From Acidimicrobiaceae bacterium (lineage in GTDB: Bacteria; Actinomycetota; Acidimicrobiia; Acidimicrobiales; RAAP-2), in the NCBI GenBank assembly GCA_003164275.1, contig PLSY01000420.1, positions 1 through 19,044 of the forward strand: a stretch of DNA of 19,044 nt, read 5' to 3'. This document shows positions 6,941 through 13,472 of this stretch, piece after piece. A program made the position numbers and the translations under genes. Every line of letters begins with the position of its first letter. Position 1 is the stretch's first letter. The notes beneath the pieces are model-generated. The model saw nothing but the letters and a program-made list of their open reading frames with translations. It was not told the origin of the DNA and did no database searches.

Positions 6941-7699
6941 ATGGAGTTGGACGGGAAAGTGGCAATCGTTACCGGTGCGGCCGGAGGGCTCGGACTGGTC
7001 TACGCCGCCGCCCTGGCCGAGGAAGGCGCCTCGGTCGCCATCACGGATATCGACGGCGACGCCGCGGAACAGGCAGCCGCCGACCTGAACAGTTCGGGTT
7101 TTCAGTCCATCGGTTTGCGGGTCGATGTCGCCGATGACGCCGCGGTGGTCCACATGGTGGAGAAGACAAAGGTTGCCTTCGGTGGCATCGACATCCTCGT
7201 CAACAATGCGGGATGGCGGCCGAATCCGGCCGGTGACCACTACGACTTCGCTCCAGAGGCGAAGGGCCAGCTCGATGGCGACGCATGGAGAAAGGTGTTG
7301 GCCGTGAACGTGGCTGCCCCGCTGGTGTGCTCGCAAGCATGTCGCGGCTCCATGATCGAACGCGGGGGCGGGATCATCGTGAACCAGTCATCCAATGCCG
7401 CCTACGCCTACCAGGACACCCTTTACGGCGTCTCCAAACATGCGCTCAATGCGCTCACCGTGTGGATGGCCGATACCTATGCCGACGATCACATCCGGGT
7501 CAACGGGATCGCCCCAGGGTCGATGACCGGCCGCCTGCCGAAGGACCTGCAGGAGGAGATACTCAAACGGCAACGGGTCAGGAGGCCGGGAAGGCCTGAG
7601 GACCTGTTGGGCGCCCTCCTCTTCCTGTGTTCGGACCGATCCAGTTTCATGACCGGTGAGACCCTGCGAATCGACGGGGGTGAGTCAGCTCGTGCCTGA
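6941..7699 (+). CDS. SDR-family NAD(P)-dependent oxidoreductase (classical type)
   Basis: A 252-residue classical SDR. The start at ATG 6941 fits the family (MELDGKVAIVTGAAGGLG); the frame is open from 6905 but the extra residues do not resemble SDR sequence. The cofactor motif TGAAGGLG lies at residues 11-18, and an aspartate after the second strand (ITDIDGD) favours NAD(H). NNAGW follows, then the catalytic NQSSNAAYAYQDTLYGVSK with Ser, Tyr and Lys in place, RVNGIAPGSMTG, and a C-terminal FMTGETLRIDGG. It is the last gene of the plus-strand cluster, followed by an inverted repeat and then the convergent MFS gene. The enzyme class is sure; the substrate is not. Confidence 0.9.
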   Translation: MELDGKVAIVTGAAGGLGLVYAAALAEEGASVAITDIDGDAAEQAAADLNSSGFQSIGLRVDVADDAAVVHMVEKTKVAFGGIDILVNNAGWRPNPAGDHYDFAPEAKGQLDGDAWRKVLAVNVAAPLVCSQACRGSMIERGGGIIVNQSSNAAYAYQDTLYGVSKHALNALTVWMADTYADDHIRVNGIAPGSMTGRLPKDLQEEILKRQRVRRPGRPEDLLGALLFLCSDRSSFMTGETLRIDGGESARA

Positions 7700-7710
7700 C
7701 GCAGCCAGCA

Positions 7711-7742
7711 GTCGGGCACATCCCCTAGGAGACTCGCCCGAC
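7711..7742. terminator. inverted repeat between convergent SDR and MFS genes
   Basis: GTCGGGC (7711-7717) pairs with GCCCGAC (7736-7742) around an 18-base loop. It lies 12 bases after the SDR stop and 38 bases from the end of the minus-strand MFS gene. No T-run is present; the terminator role is inferred from position. Confidence 0.4.
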
Positions 7743-7779
7743 AGCTTGAGGGAAGAGCTGCGAACGTCGATGGCTCGGA

Positions 7780-9297
7780 TCAGTCGAGGGCCAGGTCGGC
7801 GAGCTCATCGAACTCCTCCCCCACGGCCTCAGTGGGGGTGCCGGACGCCCGCGGCCCCATCACAGCCAGGACCACCACAAGCCCCAGGGCCAAGAAGACG
7901 GCGGAACCTTTGAGCGATGTCGAGATGGCGTGAGCGAGGCCCCACTGGGCTGCCGTGTGAAGGGAACCTGCTCCGACGGGCCGGCCGGAGGCCGAATGGC
8001 TCGCCGCAGCGAAGACGGTAATCAAGATGGCGAGCCCGAGTGAGCCCCCGAGCTGTTGCGCGACATTGACCAAACCTGAGGCGGCCCCCGCGTCCTCGGG
8101 CTCTACCCCTTCAATCCCAGCACCAGTCAGCGGAACGAGCGCGGATCCGATGCCGATGCCAAGAAGGCTCATAGGCACGACGATCTGCGGGAAGAAAGGG
8201 GACGTCGGGGAGAGCTGGCTCAGCCAGGCCATGCCGATGAGCGCCACGAAAACGCCGCCAGCCAGGAGTCGTGTGGTGCCGATGTAGGGCAGGATCCTCG
8301 GAACCAGTCGAACGACGCCGAACATCACCCCGGTCACGGGAAGGAATGCCAGGCCGGCTTCAAGTGGGCTGTAGCCCATGACCCCCTGGAAGAACTGGGT
8401 CATGAAGAAGAACATGGCGAACATGCCCGACACCAGCAGCATCCGAGCGACATAGGCGCCAGACCGCTGCCTGCTGGCGAAGAGGTGGAGCGGAGTGATT
8501 GGCTGTTCGGCCCGCCTCTCCGTGACCACGAACGCCGAGAGCAGTACAGCGCTGGCGAGAAACGACACAACTGTGATCTGGTGGCCCCAGCCCGATGATG
8601 CCGCCCTCACGAATCCGTAGACGAGTGCAGTCATGCCGAGCGTCGAAGTGACGGCTCCGGTCATGTCGAAGTGGCCGGGCCGGCGTTCCGTCTCGGGGAG
8701 GTAGCGAGGCGCCAGACAGATCAACACGATGCCGATCGGCACGTTGATGAAGAGGCCCCACCGCCACGAGATCCAGCTGGTCAGCATCCCGCCGACCACC
8801 AGTCCGATGCTCCCCCCTCCTCCCGAGACCGCGCTGTATGCCCCCACGGCCCGGGTGCGCTCGGGACCCTCACTGAAGCTGATCTGCAAGAGGGCGAGCG
8901 TCGAGGGCGCAGCGATTGCCGCCCCCACTCCCTGCACGCCCCGGGCAGCCAGCAGCCAGGATGCCGATTGGGCAAGTCCAGCCATCAGCGACGCGAAAGT
9001 GAACAGGGCAATACCGGTTACGAAGGCCCGACGACGTCCGAGGATGTCGCCAGCTCTGGCCCCGAGGAGCAGGAGGCCGCCGAAAGCCAGGGTGTAGGCG
9101 TTCTGCACCCAGGACAGGCCGGTCGATGAGAAATGAAGGGCTCGATGGATGTCGGGCAACGCCGTGATGATGACGGTGACGTCGAGGACGATCATCAGGT
9201 ACGTGGCAAGGATGATGCCGAGCACCACCGTCTTCCTTCGACTCGTTTGCGGGTCGGACGAGGGTGTCCGGGCGCGTTGGGTCAGGGTGGTTGTCAT
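7780..9297 (-). CDS. MFS drug:H+ antiporter, DHA2 (EmrB/QacA-like) type
   Basis: A 505-residue, probably 14-helix proton-driven exporter. Motif D1 is seen as LDVTVIITALPDIHRAL near residues 38-54, and motif A as GARAGDILGRRRAF near residues 77-90. Next come the RGVQGVGAAIAAPSTLALL segment and a motif C-like GGGGSIGLVVGGML near residue 165. The C-terminus is short, acidic and cytoplasmic (VGEEFDELADLALD). The start ATG 9297 has a clear AGGAGA ribosome binding site 8 bases upstream. It is divergent from an SbtR-like TetR gene with an operator array between them, the standard layout for a self-controlled efflux locus. It is clearly a different subtype from the pump at 919-2340, so the window holds two independent efflux systems. 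Substrate unknown. Confidence 0.92.
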   Translation of the reverse strand: MTTTLTQRARTPSSDPQTSRRKTVVLGIILATYLMIVLDVTVIITALPDIHRALHFSSTGLSWVQNAYTLAFGGLLLLGARAGDILGRRRAFVTGIALFTFASLMAGLAQSASWLLAARGVQGVGAAIAAPSTLALLQISFSEGPERTRAVGAYSAVSGGGGSIGLVVGGMLTSWISWRWGLFINVPIGIVLICLAPRYLPETERRPGHFDMTGAVTSTLGMTALVYGFVRAASSGWGHQITVVSFLASAVLLSAFVVTERRAEQPITPLHLFASRQRSGAYVARMLLVSGMFAMFFFMTQFFQGVMGYSPLEAGLAFLPVTGVMFGVVRLVPRILPYIGTTRLLAGGVFVALIGMAWLSQLSPTSPFFPQIVVPMSLLGIGIGSALVPLTGAGIEGVEPEDAGAASGLVNVAQQLGGSLGLAILITVFAAASHSASGRPVGAGSLHTAAQWGLAHAISTSLKGSAVFLALGLVVVLAVMGPRASGTPTEAVGEEFDELADLALD

Positions 9298-9340
9298 GGT
9301 GCGGTTCTCCTATTCATGGAGGGGGTGTTGCGACTAAAGT

Positions 9341-9402
9341 GGAGGAGTCCTCCGAAAGGAAGCGGAGGTTGCCTCCATTTACTATACGGAGGTATCCTCC
9401 GT
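9341..9402. promoter_or_regulatory. three-site TetR operator array (GGAGG-N3-CCTCC)
   Basis: Three inverted repeats of the same form lie between the divergent MFS and TetR genes: GGAGG-AGT-CCTCC (9341-9353), GGAGG-TTG-CCTCC (9364-9376) and GGAGG-TAT-CCTCC (9388-9400). The third is extended to ACGGAGG...CCTCCGT (9386-9402). Starts are spaced 23 and 24 bp. The GGAGG/CCTCC arms resemble Shine-Dalgarno sequence, but the symmetry, repetition and location point to DNA-binding sites for the adjacent TetR protein. Confidence 0.75.
9381..9386 (-). promoter_or_regulatory. candidate -10 element for the MFS gene
   Basis: On the minus strand TATAGT (5/6 of consensus) lies between operator copies 2 and 3, about 85 bases before the MFS start; no good -35 is visible. 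On the plus strand TTGCCT (9369-9374) and TATCCT (9393-9398), 18 bases apart, could serve the TetR gene. Either promoter would be covered by a repressor bound at the array. Confidence 0.35.
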
Positions 9403-9429
9403 TTTGTAACCCATGAACGAAACTCGACC

Positions 9430-10026
9430 ATGACCACCACTGACAACCCCCCAACCGAGCTCCTTCCCCACCGGCCGAAGCGGGCCGACGCCCGGCGCAA
9501 CTACGACAAGTTGATTGCCGCAGCCCGGGAGGCGTTCACCGAGGAGGGAAGTGCTGCGTCTCTGGAGGACATCGCCCGACGCGCCGGCGTCGGCATCGGC
9601 ACCCTGTACCGCCACTTCCCGAGTCGCCAAAACTTGCTCGAGGCGGTCTATGTCGAAGAGGTGGATACCCTCTGCCGCTCGGCGGTCGACCTGGCGAACG
9701 ACCCGCCATGGGATGCCTTGGTCACGTGGATTCACTCATTCGTCGCCTACCTGGCCACGAAGCAAGCCCTCGCCGAAGAGTTGCTGGCCTACAACGACCG
9801 GAATGCCGACGTCTTCCAGTCCTGCAGAAGGGCAATGTACGCAGGTGGCGAGCCACTTCTCGTCCGAGCGCAGCAGGCCCACCTGGTTCGGTCCGACACC
9901 AACATCACCGAGGTGATGCAGTTGATCGGCGGCATCGCCAAGATCCAGACCGGTGATCCTGCACAGCTCGACCGCCTCCTCGACATGGCGCTCGACGGAC
10001 TCCGCTATCAAGGGTCACGGGCTTAA
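9430..10026 (+). CDS. TetR-family regulator with SbtR-like C-terminal domain
   Basis: A 198-residue repressor. The N-terminal HTH covers about residues 22-65 (NYDKLIAAAREAFTEEG ... ASLEDIARRAGVGIGTLYRHF), the classic TetR form. The C-terminal half (WIHSFVAYLATKQALAEELL ... MQLIGGIAKI) resembles, from memory, the SbtR-like C-terminal domain common in actinobacterial TetR proteins. The start at ATG 9430 is chosen because the open frame upstream runs through the operator array and lies opposite the MFS gene. No strong ribosome binding site is present, so a short leader is likely. Divergent from the MFS pump, it probably represses both genes through the three GGAGG-N3-CCTCC sites. The inducer is unknown. 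Confidence 0.92.
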   Translation: MTTTDNPPTELLPHRPKRADARRNYDKLIAAAREAFTEEGSAASLEDIARRAGVGIGTLYRHFPSRQNLLEAVYVEEVDTLCRSAVDLANDPPWDALVTWIHSFVAYLATKQALAEELLAYNDRNADVFQSCRRAMYAGGEPLLVRAQQAHLVRSDTNITEVMQLIGGIAKIQTGDPAQLDRLLDMALDGLRYQGSRA

Positions 10027-10394
10027 CGCGCTCCAGGCTCACAATGACGTGACCATGCCGGCAACTGTCCGTCGAAACGGTCTCTCCGGGCTCGGGCCAC
10101 AGGCGGCAAGCTTCACATCACAGCACATGAGGTCGAGGGACAAACCTTCCTCGGCTCGCTGCGTAGATCTGTTCGTGGCTCGCTTTCGAAGAGCACAGGT
10201 CCGATCGGTTATACCAGTTCCAGATACCCAGCACCTCTTGGGTGCTTTGATCGCAACCCGGATCTCCGCTCGACATGCCGGGCTCGTCTACCGCCTCCAT
10301 ACGCCCCCGGGGGTGCACCGCTGGAATCAATCCATGAGGCGCTTCTGGGAGAAGTGGGATCGGCCGCCACAGTGAGTACACATATCCATAGCGG
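10027..10394. other. 368-base stretch without a supported gene
   Basis: Open frames on both strands here read as low-complexity shadows without family features. The only structure seen is AGCACC (10230-10235) pairing with GGTGCT (10241-10246) around a 5-base loop and followed by TT, a weak terminator-like hairpin about 200 bases after the TetR stop. GC content falls toward the right end, leading into the XRE regulator leader. Confidence 0.5.
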
Positions 10395-10889
10395 GTGAAC
10401 GACACAGATGTAGTTCCACACGTCACACAAGCAGTCGTGTGCCCAGCCCTTGTAAATGCCACAAGTCCAGTACTACCGTTTACAAATGTGGATACAAATG
10501 AGTACTCAGTACCGTCATCCGACGGGCTGGCCCAACGGATCCACGAGTATCGCCTCAATCGAGGCATAACCCAACGGGATCTGGCTGACCAACTGGGGGT
10601 CACGCAGCAGTCAATCGCCCGGTGGGAGCAGGGCTCCCCGCCGAGGAGGTACATGCTCCGAGCCCTCGAGTCGCTGCTCGACGAGAGCGACGAACCTGCG
10701 GAAGACCTCGCCGACGTCATCGGCATACGCCCCCCCGCCGCGAGGAGATTGCAGACTCGCGGCATCGAGGATGCCCGACAGGTTTACGTGCAGGGCTGTC
10801 TCAAACTTCTCGAACGTGGCGAGAGACTGCCCAACAGGGTGCTCCTGTTATTGGCCGACGAACTCGGCTGGGGTGCTGACAACAACTGA
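10395..10889 (+). CDS. XRE-family HTH transcriptional regulator
   Basis: Up to 164 residues. A Cro/CI-type HTH lies near residues 43-97: LAQRIHEYRLNRGITQRDLADQLGVTQQSIARWEQG, with textbook helix 2-turn-helix 3. It is followed by a charged segment (SLLDESDEPAEDLADVIG) and a C-terminal helical part (ARQVYVQGCLKLLERGERL ... LLLLADELGWGADNN) that I do not recognise. The start is uncertain: GTG 10395 opens the frame, but the first about 30 residues come from an AT-rich, repeat-bearing stretch that looks regulatory. GTG 10488 would remove them and leave the HTH near the N-terminus. Neither has a good ribosome binding site. The gene stands alone; its targets are unknown, possibly its own leader. Confidence 0.75.
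   Translation: MNDTDVVPHVTQAVVCPALVNATSPVLPFTNVDTNEYSVPSSDGLAQRIHEYRLNRGITQRDLADQLGVTQQSIARWEQGSPPRRYMLRALESLLDESDEPAEDLADVIGIRPPAARRLQTRGIEDARQVYVQGCLKLLERGERLPNRVLLLLADELGWGADNN
10450..10500 (+). promoter_or_regulatory. AT-rich repeat cluster before the XRE regulator HTH
   Basis: TTGTAAA (10450-10456) mirrors TTTACAA (10479-10485), and TACAAATG occurs twice in tandem with a 12-bp period (10481-10488 and 10493-10500). The stretch is clearly richer in A/T than its surroundings. It may be the promoter/operator of the regulator, which would argue for the downstream GTG 10488 start. Confidence 0.45.
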
Positions 10890-11112
10890 CCCGAGTAACA
10901 CCATGTCGGTCGCCGACACCTCATGCGTCAGACCTTCCCGACGCGCTGACCTCGGCGCTCCGATGGGGGGTGTGACCGTGTTCGTTGACGGTGCTGTTCT
11001 CGGCAGACTCCCGGCAGTTTGATTCACAAGCGGTGTGCCGACCAACGATCGCGCTCGACCGCGCTTCCGTGGAGCGCCGAATAGCCCGACAACCCCAATC
11101 GATGGCGTTTGA

Positions 11113-11152
11113 GGTGTCCCGAAACACCGGATAGTCGGGGTCCGAACACCCC
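11113..11152 (+). promoter_or_regulatory. twin imperfect palindromes in the promoter of the atypical SDR
   Basis: GGTGTCCCGAAACACC (11113-11128) and GGGGTCCGAACACCCC (11137-11152) are related 16-bp inverted repeats, identical at 11 positions and centred 24 bp apart. The first lies between a possible TTGAGG -35 (11109-11114) and GATAGT -10 (11130-11135, spacer 15). They look like a two-site operator. The gap from 10890 holds nothing else recognisable. Confidence 0.45.
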
Positions 11153-11168
11153 ACCGATCACCGATACC

Positions 11169-11864
11169 ATGCCCGCCATGACGACATCAGTGGTGGTGGG
11201 TGGAAGTAGCGGTATCGGAGAGTTCATCGCCCGGCGTTTTGCCGACCGCGGCGACGAGGTGGTGATCACGAGTAGGGACCATTCGCGGGCCCAGCAAGTG
11301 GCGAGTTCAATCGGCGGTCGTACGCGAGGCATTGCGCTGGACCTTGCCGATCCGGCGAGCATCGAGAGCTCCCTCAGCGAAGTGACCGACGTCGACCAGT
11401 TGGTGGTGACCGCGATCGAGCAGAGCATCAACACCTTGGCCGACTTCAACATCGAGGCGGCTACACGAGCGGTCACGGTCAAGATGGTGGGATACACCGA
11501 GGTGGTCAGGGTGCTCCGTTCCCGGTTTGCTCCGCAGGCTGCGGTGGTCCTCTTCGGTGGACTGGCCAAGGACCGGCCGTATCCCGGTTCCACGATGGTC
11601 TCGGCGTTCAACGGCGGCATCACCGCACTGGTCCGAACCTTGGCCATCGAGCTTGCCCCTCATCGGATCAATGCGCTGCATCCGGGTGTGGTGGGCGACA
11701 GTCCCAAGTGGCGGGATGTGCCGGACCATCCTCACGTTCAGCGCACTCCCCTCGGACATCTTGTCACGATGCAGGAAGTGGCTGAGGCGACCGACTTCCT
11801 CCTCCGCAATAGCGGAGTGAACGGCCAGAACCTGATCATCGATGGGGGTCTGCTCGCTACCTGA
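11169..11864 (+). CDS. atypical SDR-fold oxidoreductase lacking the YxxxK motif
   Basis: A 231-residue Rossmann-fold protein. MTTSVVVGGSSGIGEFIARRFADRGDEVVITSRD shows a normal cofactor motif (GGSSGIG), and it ends LIIDGGLLAT like other SDRs. The active-site region differs: the usual serine strand reads AVVLFGGLAKDRP. The position of YxxxK reads VSAFN before GGITALVRTLAIELAPHRIN, so tyrosine and lysine are replaced by Val and Asn. I recall a group of short SDR-like proteins in actinobacteria with this NxxxxAL arrangement; their activity is unclear and may be NAD(P) binding without classical catalysis. ATG 11169 is chosen over ATG 11178; no clear ribosome binding site is seen. The gene stands alone, with an operator-like pair upstream. 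Confidence 0.82.
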   Translation: MPAMTTSVVVGGSSGIGEFIARRFADRGDEVVITSRDHSRAQQVASSIGGRTRGIALDLADPASIESSLSEVTDVDQLVVTAIEQSINTLADFNIEAATRAVTVKMVGYTEVVRVLRSRFAPQAAVVLFGGLAKDRPYPGSTMVSAFNGGITALVRTLAIELAPHRINALHPGVVGDSPKWRDVPDHPHVQRTPLGHLVTMQEVAEATDFLLRNSGVNGQNLIIDGGLLAT

Positions 11865-11902
11865 GGCTCAGGTTCCTCCGTGCCCCCGAACTACCTGATA
11901 TC

Positions 11903-11952
11903 CATGCAATCGTCATCGCCTTTCATTACGGAGGTGGTGATGCGATTACATG
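11903..11952. terminator. long imperfect hairpin between convergent genes
   Basis: CATGCAATCG-T-CATCGCC (11903-11920) pairs with GGTGATGCGATTACATG (11936-11952), allowing one mismatch, one bulged T and a G-U pair, around a 15-base loop. It lies 39 bases after the SDR stop and 49 bases from the end of the convergent minus-strand gene, fitting a shared terminator. Confidence 0.5.
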
Positions 11953-12000
11953 TATAACGCCGGAAATCCCTGGGACCGTGGGTCGTCCAGCGGTCGTCGC

Positions 12001-12303
12001 TTAGCGAACGAGGCGATGGACCTCAGTGATCGTCTCTTCAGGCCCGCCCATCTTGGACGGATCGAGGCCTCTTTCCGAGGCGACCTTGCTCATGGCTGGC
12101 ACAAGGGTTGACTGGACGAACTGCCGATAGACCTCGACCGAGTCGAACACGTCGACGCCGTGAGCACGGCCGTTCTTCTCGAAGTGCACGTGCACGATCC
12201 CACCCGGCGGGAGTTCGGTGTCGACACCCATTTCGTCGGTGACAGCATCGAGCAACTCGTTGGTTACCCCGACCGGAAAGATATTCTCAATCAGAACCGC
12301 CAT
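12001..12303 (-). CDS. small ABM-like (dimeric alpha/beta barrel) hypothetical protein
   Basis: A 100-residue protein starting at ATG 12303, fixed by an AAGGAGT ribosome binding site 7 bases upstream; the open frame extends to 12438 but without such a site. The sequence MAVLIENIFPVGVTNELLDAVTDEMGV, then PPGGIVHVHFEKN, VDVFDSVEVYRQFVQSTLVPAMSK, follows the beta-alpha-beta-beta pattern of antibiotic-biosynthesis-monooxygenase-like or stress-responsive ferredoxin-like barrels. Many actinobacterial proteins of about 95-105 residues look like this and have no assigned role. It is convergent with the atypical SDR gene. The fold call is moderately sure; function unknown. Confidence 0.72.
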   Translation of the reverse strand: MAVLIENIFPVGVTNELLDAVTDEMGVDTELPPGGIVHVHFEKNGRAHGVDVFDSVEVYRQFVQSTLVPAMSKVASERGLDPSKMGGPEETITEVHRLVR

Positions 12304-12680
12304 GACCGATACTCCTTTGTCGTAGTTCTGCACATCATGACAGAGGGTCGACTCAGACGCCGGGGGAACGCAACCCGGAGATTCCGTCGCTCTTTCTTTC
12401 CAGCTACCGCTGGCATGATCCCACACCACTGTCATCAAACAATGGTTAGGGGCGTTGGCCGAGCCAGGGTTTATCTCCCCTCAATCACACGGGAGCGACA
12501 GGATACCTAGCGGTGAGTTCATTGCGGTCCGCGACGAAGAGTTCATTTCTATTTAAGTGTCCTGTTACCGAGAGGGTGTTAGAACGGTCTTTGGCCTTCG
12601 AGGGAAGCCCACTCTCGCCCGCCACCAGCTTCATCTGGTTACGGACCGCCTGCGACCTCAATGAGCAAAGGATCCAGTCC

Positions 12681-12824
12681 ATGGCTACCTGCGCATCGTG
12701 CGAGCACCACATCGAGGCCCCGGCGAACTACACCGACCAACGGACAGTCTTCACCATTTGTGAGCTGTGTCGACTGCCGAAGGAGTTCCACTATGACGAA
12801 AACGGCCGCCCGCTCAACCCCTGA
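12681..12824 (+). CDS. 47-residue CxxC...CxxC zinc-ribbon-like miniprotein
   Basis: A very short ORF starting at ATG 12681 with AAAGGA 8 bases upstream. The sequence MATCASCEHHIEAP ... FTICELCRLPKEF has two CxxC pairs (C4/C7 and C27/C30), the ligand pattern of a small zinc ribbon. The frame is open upstream to 12513 but that part has no Cys motif or family resemblance. It may bind zinc and act in nucleic-acid or protein binding; I do not recognise the family. A second small Cys-containing ORF follows on the same strand 75 bases later. Confidence 0.6.
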   Translation: MATCASCEHHIEAPANYTDQRTVFTICELCRLPKEFHYDENGRPLNP

Positions 12825-12899
12825 GGCCAGATCCCCGTTGGCCATTAGTTCTTACTCCACACACACGCCGGCGCCAACCAGTGGTGGGGAGCTACGAAC

Positions 12900-13166
12900 G
12901 TGAGAAGCATCCCCAAGCCTGGTGCCGTCGGCTCCACCATCGAGCCTGGGACCTGCTGGCGATCCTCCTATGACCCTGGTGGCCAGGATTGCTCCGGGCC
13001 AGCCGTATGGCGGGGTCGGTTTGCCAACAGGGCGACGAGCTGGGAGGTCTGGTCCTGCGACACCCATTTCGAGGAGCAAGACCGCCATCTGATGTCGGCG
13101 ACACCACTCCATCCTGTACTTCAACGCCTTGGGTGCCGCCGGGCCAAACCGGGGGATTCTTCTTGA
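12900..13166 (+). CDS. 88-residue Cys/Trp-rich hypothetical protein, C-terminus possibly altered
   Basis: GTG 12900 follows GGGGAG with an 8-base spacer, a good ribosome binding site. The product contains GTCWRSSYDPGGQDCSG, then AVWRGRFANRATSWEVWSCDTH, a Cys/Trp/His arrangement that recalls small actinobacterial zinc-finger-like hypotheticals; cysteines are at residues 19, 31, 53 and 79. The last about 20 residues (from SATPLHPV on) are read across a stretch where another frame looks strongly coding (13093-13242), so the natural C-terminus may have been lost at a recombination junction near 13,095. A longer minus-strand frame over the same DNA is Arg/Pro-rich and looks like a shadow. Function unknown. 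Confidence 0.5.
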   Translation: MRSIPKPGAVGSTIEPGTCWRSSYDPGGQDCSGPAVWRGRFANRATSWEVWSCDTHFEEQDRHLMSATPLHPVLQRLGCRRAKPGDSS

Positions 13167-13242
13167 CCGCACTGGGCTCTGGCTGGTCTTGGGCATCGCG
13201 GTGACCACCTGGTACGACCGCAAGGGCCTCTACCGCATGTAG
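13093..13242 (+). pseudogene. C-terminal remnant of a membrane protein
   Basis: This frame has no start codon of its own but shows strong G/C third-position preference and encodes about 45 residues ending in TAG: HHSILYFNALGAAGPNRG, then a hydrophobic helix (LWLVLGIAVTTWYD) and a basic tail RKGLYRM. This looks like the last transmembrane helix and tail of a transporter or permease whose upstream part is missing. The upstream frame stops at 13090-13092. I cannot name the parent family. It overlaps the end of the 88-residue ORF in another frame. Confidence 0.45.
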
Positions 13243-13472
13243 CCGGATCTTGGACTACGTGAATCGCTCCGTCGCCCCCTGCGCCGAGGGCACACGATCC
13301 GCCTCCTGTGGCTTGATTCACAACCTGGCGCCGGAGGCATCTTCGAGCTCAGTCGCAGCTGTCCCGGCGGAGCACTCTCGGAAGGTGACGCTCGACCAGT
13401 CGCTGCGGATCTCAGTGCCGTGCGTCTGAAGCGCTTAGTTCCCTACAGCCGTTTGGGTTCTCCGTGTCTGGC
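13243..13472. other. stretch without a supported gene
   Basis: Several frames are open but none shows family features, a ribosome binding site or a convincing composition signal. It lies between the membrane-protein remnant and the mini-phosphoketolase, so it may hold further eroded sequence. No repeats or hairpins of note were seen. Confidence 0.4.

Noticed and set aside
9341..9402. GGAGG sequences as ribosome binding sites
   Set aside because: They are symmetric, repeated on a fixed spacing and not placed before start codons.
9133..9429. N-terminal extension of the SbtR-like TetR gene
   Set aside because: The extension runs opposite the MFS gene and through the operator array; TetR homology begins just after ATG 9430.
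10201..10260. Possible tRNA or attachment site near GGTTATACCAGTTCC
   Set aside because: No cloverleaf or T-loop consensus could be formed, and no matching repeat was seen near the integrase.
10118..10765. A 215-residue minus-strand frame across the XRE regulator and its leader
   Set aside because: It is Ser/Arg-rich, antisense to a clear HTH protein, and shows no motif or ribosome binding site worth noting.
12852..13223. A 123-residue minus-strand frame over the small Cys/Trp protein
   Set aside because: Pro/Arg/Gly-rich composition and no recognisable domain; the plus-strand ORF has a better ribosome binding site and a plausible motif pattern.
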